Source of the DNA: Roseicyclus mahoneyensis
GTDB lineage: Bacteria > Pseudomonadota > Alphaproteobacteria > Rhodobacterales > Rhodobacteraceae
Assembly: GCF_003148775.1 (NCBI RefSeq)
Contig: NZ_QGGW01000013.1
Location: 1-64,000 of the forward strand
Length of the DNA: 64,000 nucleotides
Direction: 5' to 3'
Shown here: one piece after another, positions 17,366 to 25,599 of the stretch
Layout of the letters: the number at the start of each line of letters is the position of its first letter
How positions within the stretch are numbered: position 1 is the first letter of the stretch
Position numbers and translations under genes: made by a program
Notes under the pieces: model-generated
What the model was told of the DNA's origin: nothing
The model's input: only the letters and a program-made list of their open reading frames with translations
Database searches by the model: none

Positions 17366-18528
17366 CGCAATGTCTCCTGGGTGAAATCCATGAACTGCCG
17401 CTCGGCGGCTTGGGCTGCGGCCATGGCGAGTTGTTCCTCGCTGCGTGCTTCGGTATGGGCGGCCTTGATCCGGGTCCGGATCGCGACCAGTCGCGCAAGC
17501 TCGGCGCGCGCATAGGTGTTGAGCGCGATGGCCTCGTGCAGGTCTTCCGTCTCGCCGATGCGGGTGATGATGTCCTGCACGCGCAGGGCTGCCGCGCGGA
17601 CCGAGACGAGAGAATAGTCCCCATAAACGCCTGCGCCATGGGCCGAGAGGCTGAAGCTCGCATTCGCCAGGAGGACAGGGTCAATGCTGCCGAGCGCATC
17701 GATCCCGCCTACGGCGGCGAGATAGCTGTTGTACTGCTGCGGGATCACCACGACGTAGTGCTGGGTTTCCGCAAAGGGCGGGACGCCGCCGTAGTTCTGA
17801 ACGTTGCCCGGGCCTGCGTTGTAAGCGGCGAGCGCGTGGATGATGTTGCCATCGAACATGTTCAGCATCTGCGCGAGGTACCGCGCGCCGCCGGTGACCT
17901 GCAGCCAGGGATCGTCGTAATAGGCCGGATAGATTCCGAGATCGCCCGCCGTGCCGGGCATGATTTGCGTGAGGCCGAAGGCCCCCACGGGGGAGCGGGC
18001 CCCGATCTGAAAGCGGCTCTCTTGCCAGATCAGCGCCTGCAGAAGGCAGCGCCACTGGACCAGCGACAGGCCAGCACGGCTCACGCCAGGCAGACTGTGG
18101 GTGTGGCGGGCCGCGCGGATGATCAGCTCTTCGATCCCCTCCCGGGCATCTCCGAACATCCGGGCGGCAGCCGGGTTGTTGTCATCGGGCGCATAGAGGC
18201 TCGCCGCCGCACTTTCGACGCCGCCTGCGGCCTCCTGCCCCGCCTCGAGCCCGGCGACTGTGCCTGCGACATCGCCGGAGCCGAGGGACATGGCATCCAT
18301 CAGCCCCTCTAGCGAGGCGAGTTGCTGGCGCTCGATCTCGGCCAGTTCCTCCTCCCGGCTGAGCCGGTCCTGCTGCAGCGCCAGATCGCGGTCGGTCTGC
18401 TCGAGGATTGCCTGCCGCTCTGCGAAAAGGCGTAGATCAAAAGTCGGCACGCCCTGGGCAACCGCTGGCCCGACGCTGGGACCAGCCAGCGCAAGGCCGA
18501 TCATCGAGAGGGGGAGCCAGGTCCGCAT
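17362..18528 (-). CDS. Secreted lytic transglycosylase with VirB5-like flanks
   Basis: A 388-residue exported protein. After the signal peptide (cleavage near AQG, residue 26) comes a coiled-coil stretch rich in Glu/Gln (about 35-75), then an SLT domain (about 150-290) with catalytic Glu170 in ALIWQESRF and the GLTQIMPGTA and AYNAGPGNVQNYGG motifs. The last 90 residues are helical and end in RQFMDFTQETLR, close to the C-terminus of the adjacent VirB5. The start at 18528 follows the lipoprotein stop by four bases. The protein would cut peptidoglycan for channel assembly; the VirB5-like ends suggest it is held at the pilus base. A second transglycosylase (VirB1) is encoded at the other end of the operon. 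Confidence 0.85.
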   Translation of the reverse strand: MRTWLPLSMIGLALAGPSVGPAVAQGVPTFDLRLFAERQAILEQTDRDLALQQDRLSREEELAEIERQQLASLEGLMDAMSLGSGDVAGTVAGLEAGQEAAGGVESAAASLYAPDDNNPAAARMFGDAREGIEELIIRAARHTHSLPGVSRAGLSLVQWRCLLQALIWQESRFQIGARSPVGAFGLTQIMPGTAGDLGIYPAYYDDPWLQVTGGARYLAQMLNMFDGNIIHALAAYNAGPGNVQNYGGVPPFAETQHYVVVIPQQYNSYLAAVGGIDALGSIDPVLLANASFSLSAHGAGVYGDYSLVSVRAAALRVQDIITRIGETEDLHEAIALNTYARAELARLVAIRTRIKAAHTEARSEEQLAMAAAQAAERQFMDFTQETLR

Positions 18529-18532
18529 CGGC

Positions 18533-18748
18533 TCAGCCACCCGCCCCCAGCATCACGAAATCGCAGGCCGTGTCGCGCCGCGTGACTTCCGCCCCCATGG
18601 TCGAGATCGTGGTCGTGGCGGGTCCCGCCTGCGTGGGCGCATCGCGGAAGTTGAAGCAGTTGGCCTGCGCGGGATTGTGCTGCGCACAGGCTGTCAGGGT
18701 CAGGCCGAGGCCAAGCAGCACGACGCTGCGGGTGATGGTACGGGTCAT
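18533..18748 (-). CDS. Small lipoprotein, VirB7-like by position
   Basis: A 71-residue protein with a lipoprotein signal peptide: hydrophobic core VVLLGLGLTL and lipobox LTAC with the lipidated Cys at residue 21. The mature part has two more cysteines (NCFNF, DTACDF) that could pair with VirB9-type partners. Length and location inside the virB operon fit VirB7, although it is encoded between virB4 and virB5 rather than next to virB8. It overlaps the virB4 stop by four bases. Confidence 0.7.
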   Translation of the reverse strand: MTRTITRSVVLLGLGLTLTACAQHNPAQANCFNFRDAPTQAGPATTTISTMGAEVTRRDTACDFVMLGAGG

Positions 18749-21144
18749 GTCACTCTCCAGAAATCAGGGCGGTCACGGTAGTCGGGGCCGACAAGAGCCT
18801 CGCCCTTCTCCATGCCGCCGAGGATGGTCACGAGGGGGCCAAGGGCGCTGAGATCGGCGTCGATCACCACCGAACCCCGGTCGTCGCGCACGAGGGCCAG
18901 CCGGGAGGCAGAGCCGACGCCCAAAAGCACGTCGAGTTCTTTCTCGCTCAGGCCCAGCATTGCGTAATCGGCGGCCGAAGCGCGGATGTTGGGCAGGAGA
19001 ACTTGCGTCGGTACGGCTTCCACGATGGTCTTTCCGGTCCGGGTCCGCTCAAGCTGACTGGCATACTGGGTCATCATCACGACGACGGCGTTCTGTTTGC
19101 GCGCTGTCACCAGCCAGTTCGACAGCCGCTCCGCGAAATACGCATTGTCGAGCGCCTTCCAAGCCTCGTCGATGACGATGATCGTGGGCTTGCGGTCTTC
19201 GATCACGCGCTCGACCCGGCGGAAGAGGTAGGAGAGGACCGCCATGCGTTCCCGCTCGCTCTCGGAATCGAGGATGCCGGTGAGGTCAAAGCCCGCGACG
19301 TCTCCATCGATGCTGAAACTGTCCTCGGCATTGGCCCCGAAGATCCAGCCGTAGCGACCCTCGGCCGTCCATTCCTGCATCCGCTCGAAGAGATCGCCCT
19401 CGTCATCGGTCGAGACGAGGAGGGACGCGAAATCCGACCAGTTCCGAAGCCCTGCATTTCCGGCGCTGGCGTTCTGGCGCACGACCTCCTGCAGACGATT
19501 GGTCTGCACCGGGGTCAGAGGCCGGTCCCGGCGCTCGAGGAGGCTTGCGAGCCAGTCGGCCAGCCAGGCCTGACCGCGCGCGTCGATCTCGGTCTGCAGG
19601 GGGTTCAGCCCGGTGGGGCGCCCCGCCCGCACCGTCGAATAGCTGCCGCCAAGCGCGCGGACGGCCATCTCCATGCCAGCGCGATAGTCGAAGACGAAGA
19701 GCCGCGCGCCTGCGCGCCGGGCCATGGTCATCAGGAAAGCCGCCAACACGGATTTGCCGGAGCCGGGACGGCCGAGGATCAGCGTGTGGCCACCCGTGGG
19801 TTCACGGTCCGGCGCGCCCTGTTCGTGGAAGTTGAAGCGGAAGCCGCTGCGCTCGGGTGTCGGGAAAAGCGCGATCGGCACGCCCCAAGGGACTTCCCTC
19901 CCGGCCTTGCCGAGCGGCGTGCGGTGGAAAGTGGCGAGATCGGCGAAGTTGTGGTTCGTGATGGCGGCCTTGCGGCTGCGCGCGCCGGTATTCCCCGGGT
20001 GCTGCGCCATGAAATGCGCCCGCGCGCCAAAAGCCTCCGAGATCAAGTTGATGCCAGAGGTGGCAGAGATGTTGCGGATTTCGGCCGCGATGTCGTCGAG
20101 GGCGGCTTGAGTCCGCGCATAGACCGCCACCGTCATATGGTGCTCGCCGAAGATCAGGCGCTTCGATTCCAGATCGTCCTGGGCGAGTTCCAGTTCTTGC
20201 GCGAGGCTGACGGCCCCGTCATTGGCAGCCTGCATGAGGCGTAGCTGCCGCTTGATCCTGCCTGCCATGATGTTTGGGTTTACGGCCACGAAGGAGTGCG
20301 TGACCACCATGTCGACGGGCAGGTTCAGCTCGTCGAGCATGAGGCTGTCGGTCTTGGCGGGGTAGTTCTTCACCGCGAAGATCGCGCCGAGCTTGTTCCC
20401 CACAGCACCATCGGACAGAGCGATGGTCGTGCCGCGGAAGGTGACGCGGGTATTGGCCACATCCTCGGCGATCACGCCGAGGCGCGACCTCGGGAAGAGC
20501 GGGTGCTCTTCGCCTGTGTTGAGGGAACCGAGGAAGCCCAGAAGCTCGCCGGTGCTTGCCGCAAGCAGACGGGGCTTCAACTCATCGAAGGACGACAGCA
20601 GAAACCCCACCACCTCGTCGAGCTTGCGCAAGCGGCGGGTCGTGTCGGCTGCATGTCGGGCGCGAGACGCCCCCAGACCGAAGGGCAGACGACTCCGCGC
20701 CTCCGGGCGCTTCAGCACCGTCAAGGTCAGCGTCTTGTCGCGCAAGCCAGATTGACCCAAATGCGCGCGCCAGCGATTATCGACTGCGGCGGCAAAACTC
20801 TCGCCCGGGATGGGCGGCAGGGTCACGTCGACCGCTTTTGACACCTTGTGCAGGTAGAAAGAAAACTCCGTCCCCACCTGCGCGACGATCCCGGCGAGAA
20901 GCCCGCCGATCCGGTCGAGATGGGCATCCTCGCTCGTGGTGCTGTTCACCCCTTCGAGCCGGATGCATTGCATCAGTTCATTGCCACGGGTCCGGATCGT
21001 CCGGTCGGTGACAAGGCTCACATAGGGCAGCATCGACGAGAGCCGCTTCTCGCCCTTGACCCATGCGGGCAGTGCCGTCAGCGGATCGAGCGCGCCCTCC
21101 ACATCATCGGCAATCCCATCACGGGGCATAGCTGTCGCCCCCAT
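18745..21144 (-). CDS. virB4: VirB4-type secretion ATPase
   Basis: A 799-residue ATPase, the usual length for VirB4/TrbE/CagE. Walker A (ILGRPGSGKSVLAAF) lies in the second half at about 455-470, Walker B is IIVIDEAWKALDN at about 655-667, and the motif RKQNAVVVMMTQ follows. The N-terminal domain contains the family's YVSLVTDRTI and RLEGVN stretches. The ATG at 21144 is inside virB3; a second in-frame ATG at 21129 is equally possible. VirB4 energises substrate transfer and pilin extraction at the inner membrane. Confidence 0.93.
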   Translation of the reverse strand: MGATAMPRDGIADDVEGALDPLTALPAWVKGEKRLSSMLPYVSLVTDRTIRTRGNELMQCIRLEGVNSTTSEDAHLDRIGGLLAGIVAQVGTEFSFYLHKVSKAVDVTLPPIPGESFAAAVDNRWRAHLGQSGLRDKTLTLTVLKRPEARSRLPFGLGASRARHAADTTRRLRKLDEVVGFLLSSFDELKPRLLAASTGELLGFLGSLNTGEEHPLFPRSRLGVIAEDVANTRVTFRGTTIALSDGAVGNKLGAIFAVKNYPAKTDSLMLDELNLPVDMVVTHSFVAVNPNIMAGRIKRQLRLMQAANDGAVSLAQELELAQDDLESKRLIFGEHHMTVAVYARTQAALDDIAAEIRNISATSGINLISEAFGARAHFMAQHPGNTGARSRKAAITNHNFADLATFHRTPLGKAGREVPWGVPIALFPTPERSGFRFNFHEQGAPDREPTGGHTLILGRPGSGKSVLAAFLMTMARRAGARLFVFDYRAGMEMAVRALGGSYSTVRAGRPTGLNPLQTEIDARGQAWLADWLASLLERRDRPLTPVQTNRLQEVVRQNASAGNAGLRNWSDFASLLVSTDDEGDLFERMQEWTAEGRYGWIFGANAEDSFSIDGDVAGFDLTGILDSESERERMAVLSYLFRRVERVIEDRKPTIIVIDEAWKALDNAYFAERLSNWLVTARKQNAVVVMMTQYASQLERTRTGKTIVEAVPTQVLLPNIRASAADYAMLGLSEKELDVLLGVGSASRLALVRDDRGSVVIDADLSALGPLVTILGGMEKGEALVGPDYRDRPDFWRVT

Positions 21145-21397
21145 GGAGCTTGCGGTTCACCGTGGGCGGGGTTTCTTGCAAGGTGATCACCAGGACATCG
21201 AGGAAGTTCGGATCCCAATCCGCAGCTTTCCAGAGCGCAGGCCAGGCCAGTCCTGCGCCCACGGCCACAATCCAGCTCTGCACCCAGAGGAACAGCAGCG
21301 TAGAGCCGAAGAGCCAGACCATGGCGTACATGATCGGCAAGCCCATCAGCTTGGGTGGCCTCAGAAGGCCGATGAACACGCGGGACTGGTCGGACAT
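21119..21397 (-). CDS. virB3: VirB3-type inner-membrane protein
   Basis: A 92-residue protein with two closely spaced membrane segments (about 20-38 and 42-60), N-terminal FIGLLRPPKLMGLP typical of VirB3, and a polar C-terminus. The ATG at 21397 is preferred since longer starts would run into virB2. It overlaps virB4 by 26 bases, consistent with the usual VirB3-VirB4 partnership (fused in some systems). Confidence 0.88.
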   Translation of the reverse strand: MSDQSRVFIGLLRPPKLMGLPIMYAMVWLFGSTLLFLWVQSWIVAVGAGLAWPALWKAADWDPNFLDVLVITLQETPPTVNRKLHGGDSYAP

Positions 21398-21404
21398 GAT
21401 AGAC

Positions 21405-21698
21405 CTACGGGGTGGTCCAGATGGCGGCGACGATGGTGGGTGCTGCGGCAATGCCCGCGATCGCGACCACGACCCAGAGCGCCTGACGGAAATCGAGGAT
21501 GCCGAAGAGCCAGGAGAGGAACACGCCGATCAGCGCGAGCGTGCCGATCACGATGCCCAAGGGGCCGGTGATCGCATCGACGATGCCTTGCAGCAGGGTC
21601 TGCACGGGCGACAGGTCAATGCTCTGGGCCAGTGCCGGGCCCGCCAGCACGATGAGGGCCATCGCGCCAAGCGCAACAAAGGAAGATTTGGACGTCAC
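21405..21698 (-). CDS. virB2: VirB2-type major pilin
   Basis: A 97-residue pilin precursor: signal peptide with core ALGAMALIVLAGPALAQ, then two hydrophobic helices (about 45-67 and 74-93) separated by the short loop FGILDFRQ. This is the standard VirB2/TrbC layout. Its ATG overlaps the virB1 stop by four bases. Confidence 0.88.
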   Translation of the reverse strand: MTSKSSFVALGAMALIVLAGPALAQSIDLSPVQTLLQGIVDAITGPLGIVIGTLALIGVFLSWLFGILDFRQALWVVVAIAGIAAAPTIVAAIWTTP

Positions 21699-22480
21699 GA
21701 CAGGTCTCCTCTCAGCCGCTGGAACACGGCTGTCACACGGGCCACATGGCCTTGGGTTTCACGAAAGGGGGGAATGCCGCCATGGCGGGTGACCGCATGA
21801 GGACCGGCATTGTAGGCAGCAAGCGCCAGCGCAGGATCGCCGAACTGCTCGAGCATCATCAGCAGGTAACGCGCCGAGCCGTCGAGGTTCTGCGCAATGT
21901 CATGTGGATCGACGCCGAGATCACGCGCAGTGTCGGGCATCAGCTGGCCGAGTCCGATGGCCCCGACCGGGCTCAGCGCGCCAGGATTGTACGCGCTCTC
22001 GACCTCGATGTTGGCGCGATAGAACAGCGCCCAATCACTGACCGACAAACCCGCCTGGCGCAAGGCGTCATGGCTGCCATAGCGCAGTGCCGTGGTCTCG
22101 ATGGCGTGGAGGATTTGTGGGGAGGCGCGGACGGCGCGCGGAGCGACCGTGGCGGCCGCGGGCACAGGTCTCAGCGGATCATCATCCCCGCGGGACTGCG
22201 GTGCTGCAAAGAGAAAGAGGCGATCTGAAAGGGGCCCATTCTGGGCGTCATCGTCGCCGGTGAACGAGCGCAAGGTGCTCGTCGTCTCGGCCGTGTCGAT
22301 CAGTCGGCCATCGGGGCTGACCTGGAAGATGAAACCGTCGGCAAGGGCCGGGGGTGCTGAACAAACACCTGTACCCAATGCAACGACGAGCGCAAACGCG
22401 CGGTCAGTTGTCCTTGACCAGAACCGGGCCGGTTCCTGGCTCGGGCGTGCGCCCGGGTGCTGCGTGTCGCTCGCGGGCAC
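21695..22480 (-). CDS. virB1: VirB1-type lytic transglycosylase
   Basis: A transglycosylase with the SLT hallmarks: catalytic Glu in NIEVESAYNPGALSPVG, then IGLGQLMPDTA and AYNAGPHAVTRHGGIPPF. A secretion signal (FALVVALGTGVCSAPPALA) precedes the mature domain. No ATG lies in a suitable place; the GTG at 22480 gives 261 residues with a 30-residue n-region before the hydrophobic core and overlaps the upstream gene by 77 bases. A TTG closer to the core is the alternative, and the much longer frame to 22744 is unlikely. Cuts peptidoglycan to let the channel through. Confidence 0.75.
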   Translation of the reverse strand: MPASDTQHPGARPSQEPARFWSRTTDRAFALVVALGTGVCSAPPALADGFIFQVSPDGRLIDTAETTSTLRSFTGDDDAQNGPLSDRLFLFAAPQSRGDDDPLRPVPAAATVAPRAVRASPQILHAIETTALRYGSHDALRQAGLSVSDWALFYRANIEVESAYNPGALSPVGAIGLGQLMPDTARDLGVDPHDIAQNLDGSARYLLMMLEQFGDPALALAAYNAGPHAVTRHGGIPPFRETQGHVARVTAVFQRLRGDLS

Positions 22481-22763
22481 CCTCGACGAGCGGGATGCTG
22501 GCAGTCGTGCAGCCCATATCGGCAAGGAAGCTGACAAGACCGACAATCGTCTTGAACTCGCGAACCTTGAGATAGCTACGGCTCGTGACGAGCATCTTGT
22601 CGTCACGCCCGTCCTCAGCAACGGCACGGATGACCCATGTGCCGTACCAACTGTTATGGCGCTTCTCGGCGCCATCCTTGCAGACCACCTCGATGAGGTA
22701 GTGTTCGGCCAGCAGGCCGCGCAATCCGTCTTCTGTAACCACATTCGGTGCTTCTTCTATCAT
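22404..22763 (-). CDS. Hypothetical first gene of the virB operon
   Basis: A 119-residue soluble protein from the ATG at 22763, chosen because AAGGGAAGG lies just ahead of it. It begins MIEEAPNVVTEDGLRGLLAEHY, has a probable small alpha/beta fold with a basic-aromatic stretch (RHNSWYGTWVIRAV), and ends in a proline/glycine-rich tail that overlaps virB1. No known family is recognised. As the promoter-proximal gene it might be regulatory or a mating-pair accessory factor. Confidence 0.6.
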   Translation of the reverse strand: MIEEAPNVVTEDGLRGLLAEHYLIEVVCKDGAEKRHNSWYGTWVIRAVAEDGRDDKMLVTSRSYLKVREFKTIVGLVSFLADMGCTTASIPLVEGARERHAAPGRTPEPGTGPVLVKDN

Positions 22764-22951
22764 GGCCTTCCCTTGGGTCCTTTCCTGCCTGAGGTGCAGT
22801 ACCGGTCCCACGGGTTCGAAACACCGTGGGCGATACAAGACAACATAAACGTTAGCAAGACAATAATAATGACTTGACGAAGATCGCCTTGCTTCGATAA
22901 CGGTGATAGCTGACAAAGTAGTAATCTTAAAGGCGGCAAAGGAGTTTTGCC
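22764..22951. promoter_or_regulatory. Divergent intergenic region upstream of the virB operon
   Basis: An AT-richer stretch between the virB operon and the next plus-strand gene. It must hold the virB promoter, and TTGACG at 22874 could be a plus-strand -35 element, but no confident -10 partner was found on either strand. No strong inverted repeat was seen. Confidence 0.35.
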
Positions 22952-22984
22952 CTGCACATAAACTGTGCGCGCAATATAACCTTG

Positions 22985-23233
22985 ATGCTGCTGATCCTGG
23001 GCGTGGGAGCGGCCGGTCCGGCTGCCGCCTGCATTTCCCCTGAGCGACCGTTTCTTCCCCAGTCTCAAGAGGACATGCGCACCTACGCGGATCTGATCCG
23101 GGGGGATTTCGAGGCCTATATCGCCGATGTTCAGGACTACTTCCGTTGCCTCGATGAGGAACGCGCCAGAGCGTTTATCGAGGCGCGCGAGGTCAGCGAA
23201 GACTATGGGCGGTTTCAGCGCGTCCAGGAATAG
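22985..23233 (+). CDS. Small exported protein, unknown function
   Basis: An 82-residue protein from the ATG at 22985 with a hydrophobic N-terminus (LLILGVGAAGPAAAC) and an acidic, helix-forming mature part (IRGDFEAYIADVQDYF). The n-region is missing with this start. A CTG at 22952 preceded by GGAG eight bases upstream would add HINCARNITL and give a normal signal peptide of 93 residues in all. A Cys right after PAAA could be lipidated but the lipobox is poor. It is divergent from the virB operon. No family recognised. Confidence 0.5.
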   Translation: MLLILGVGAAGPAAACISPERPFLPQSQEDMRTYADLIRGDFEAYIADVQDYFRCLDEERARAFIEAREVSEDYGRFQRVQE

Positions 23234-23367
23234 GCCTCGCGCATCTGGCACATCTACGCATCGACACATATACCTGACACCTGACCCGCATCGGTTTTCT
23301 TCCACGTTCCCTCTCGCAGGCAGGCGTCGGTGTTTCTTGTGTCCAAAGAATAAATCGAGGAGCGTTC

Positions 23368-24225
23368 ATGCGCATCATTATTGCAGTTTTCGCGATCCTC
23401 TGGGTGCATTCAGCCAATGCCGAAACTCTTCGTATCGCGAGCTGGAACATCGAACATCTCGTTGCCGAAACCGGTCGAGGTTGCCGGCCTCGCAGCGAGG
23501 CGGATTTCCAGCGGGTCCGCGACGTCATCGCGCAAGTCAATGCTGATATTTGGCTCCTGCAGGAGATCGAAGGAGAGGATGCACTGGCCCGGATCTTCGA
23601 TCGTAGCGTATGGGTGTTCCATGTCGAGGACCGTCGGCCATCCCGTAGCTACCCCGACTGCAGAAATACGCCTGGGCAGCGTCTGGCGATGCAGGCCACC
23701 GCGATCGTAGTGCGACGCGGCATCATGCACGAGCGCCTGCCAGACCTCGCGGGTCTCGACGTGTCAGGGCGCGGAAACCTGCGCCATGGCGTTCTGGTTG
23801 CGCTTTCAGCTGACAGGCCACTCACTATTCTGAATACTCATCTTCGGTCTGGCTGTTTCGAGGGCACAGGTCGACAAGCCTGTGGTGATCTGTTTGCACA
23901 GCTCCCGGTTTTGCGAGCCTGGTTCGATGCGCAACCAGGACCGGTCCTCATTGGCGGTGACTTGAACCGTCGCCTCGAGGTTCACAATGATGTCTTCTGG
24001 GCCGTGTTGAACGAGTATCTGGACCTACATATCGCAGGTTCCGGTATTCGGCCCAACTGCTTGCCCCAATACAGCAAGTTTATAGATTTTCTCATCCTGA
24101 ATGATGCGGCCGCGCCAGCAATGGTGCGTAACTCATTTTCTGAGACGACATTCGGCGGGCCAATCCCGAGCTATCCCTCTGATCACTGCCCAATCTCCAT
24201 CGAGATCGATCCGGCACGATTTTAA
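23368..24225 (+). CDS. Exported endonuclease/exonuclease/phosphatase-family protein
   Basis: A 285-residue DNase I-fold hydrolase with a signal peptide (IIIAVFAILWVHSANAE). The family motifs are present in order: IASWNIEHL, LLQEIEG (metal-binding Glu), LTILNTHL, LIGGDLNRR and the C-terminal PSDHCPI with the catalytic Asp-His. Secretion and four extra cysteines suggest a periplasmic enzyme that cleaves phosphodiesters or phosphomonoesters; the substrate (DNA, lipid or nucleotide) cannot be told. A periplasmic nuclease on a conjugative element could act on incoming DNA. Stands alone between two plus-strand cargo genes. Confidence 0.85.
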   Translation: MRIIIAVFAILWVHSANAETLRIASWNIEHLVAETGRGCRPRSEADFQRVRDVIAQVNADIWLLQEIEGEDALARIFDRSVWVFHVEDRRPSRSYPDCRNTPGQRLAMQATAIVVRRGIMHERLPDLAGLDVSGRGNLRHGVLVALSADRPLTILNTHLRSGCFEGTGRQACGDLFAQLPVLRAWFDAQPGPVLIGGDLNRRLEVHNDVFWAVLNEYLDLHIAGSGIRPNCLPQYSKFIDFLILNDAAAPAMVRNSFSETTFGGPIPSYPSDHCPISIEIDPARF

Positions 24226-24357
24226 TGACGGGATCGGAACTAGCTAATTGAACGTTGGCGCGAATTGCCTGGGCACCTGATCGACGGTTGTAAAGGCAAC
24301 GACCATGCGTTTGAATTCGGTTCTGAACACTCCGCTCTGATGAAAAGGATTTGCCTC

Positions 24358-25362
24358 GTGTCGCTGCGCTTCTGGCAACGTGTCCGCCTCGCGCCTGGGG
24401 TGACGCTCAACCTCTCAAAATCGACTGCGTCGTTATCCTTTGGTCCTCGCGGCGCGAAGTACACCGTCAGCCCCCGAGGTAATCGCACGACACTCGGGTT
24501 GCCGGGAACTGGGCTCTTCTACACGGTCCATGACAGCAAGGGCGCGGCCAGACCACACACTGCGGCGCGCGACAAGCTGACTCTCGGGTTCTTCCGCCGT
24601 CTTGTGACACCCCCCGAGGAAAAGGCGTTCGTGGATGGGCTGCGCGCGCTGCATGAAAGCGAAGAGGACGAGGCGCTTTCGCAATTAGAAACGGCCGATA
24701 GCCTCGCTGATGCAACATGGATGGCCGGAATGATCCGGCTCAAGCGTGGGGCGTTCGCCCAAGCAAGGCTGCATCTCGAAACGGCACTGGCAGCAGGCGA
24801 TGAGCTAGGCGTGCATTTTTCGAAATACGACCTCGCTCCTCTAATCGATCTGCCAATCGCCAAGGATGTCTTCGCCCATGTTTCGCCCACAGAGCGTGGC
24901 ACGCGCCTCGCCCTAGTAGAAATTTGCGAAGCAAGCGAGGATAGCTCGGATGCCATGATGCACCTCGACCAGCTGCTCGAGATCGCGCCCGATGATCCGG
25001 TAGTGCTTCTGTCTTTCGTGCAGGTTGCATCTGACATGTCCGGCGAATGCGACCTTACGCGGCGTGTCGTCGCCCTGAGCGCGGGCACGCAGAACCACAC
25101 GCCAATTGACACAGGCATTCTGCTTTACCGGGCCCGCGCGCTTGCTGCCAAAGGGTTGCCCGATGCTGCCATCGAGGTGCTGACCCGCGCGGGCCGCCGC
25201 CGCAAGGGCCGCCCAAAGCGCCTGCTTCAGCAGATCCGGTATGATCGCGCGTTGCTTTATGAAGAGGTAGGACGCAAGGCGCAGGCACGGCGCGAGTTCG
25301 AGAAACTGTATGCCGATGCGCCAGGATTTGAAGGATTGGCAGAAAGGCTGGGGTTGCGCTGA
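24358..25362 (+). CDS. DUF4236 protein with C-terminal TPR-like repeats
   Basis: A 334-residue protein. The GTG at 24358 is chosen because AAGGA lies eight bases upstream and the product then starts like other DUF4236 proteins (xSLRFWQRVRLAPGVTLNLSKS). The DUF4236 domain (about residues 1-55, glycine/serine-rich with SLSFGPRGAKYTV) is followed by helical repeats (about 95-330) resembling tetratricopeptide units, e.g. ATWMAGMIRLKRGAFAQARLHLETAL. The role of DUF4236 is unknown; TPRs imply protein binding. No operon partner is close. Confidence 0.7.
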   Translation: MSLRFWQRVRLAPGVTLNLSKSTASLSFGPRGAKYTVSPRGNRTTLGLPGTGLFYTVHDSKGAARPHTAARDKLTLGFFRRLVTPPEEKAFVDGLRALHESEEDEALSQLETADSLADATWMAGMIRLKRGAFAQARLHLETALAAGDELGVHFSKYDLAPLIDLPIAKDVFAHVSPTERGTRLALVEICEASEDSSDAMMHLDQLLEIAPDDPVVLLSFVQVASDMSGECDLTRRVVALSAGTQNHTPIDTGILLYRARALAAKGLPDAAIEVLTRAGRRRKGRPKRLLQQIRYDRALLYEEVGRKAQARREFEKLYADAPGFEGLAERLGLR

Positions 25363-25599
25363 AGCCGTAGGTGGAACAGTGTTGCGAAGGGCGGATTGCC
25401 TACATTCGCCGGACTTGAAAGCTATCAAGCGCCTACCAGCGCAAGCTGGCATTCGCATCGTGGATATATCGACATACAATGGCCTTAAGCTTCTTTGGCA
25501 ATTCTAACTGCTAAAAAAGAGATGAGCTTTCGCTATTGACCCAGCTTTGGAGCCCTTTGATGTTGAAGATTGCATTTTGCTAGAAAGATTAATGTGGTG

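Noticed and set aside
19003-20244. Plus-strand frame opposite virB4
   Set aside because: Lies fully within the VirB4 gene and has antisense composition.
22481-22744. Longer N-terminus for VirB1
   Set aside because: It lies in another frame of the upstream gene, is Ser/Arg-rich and would bury the signal peptide.
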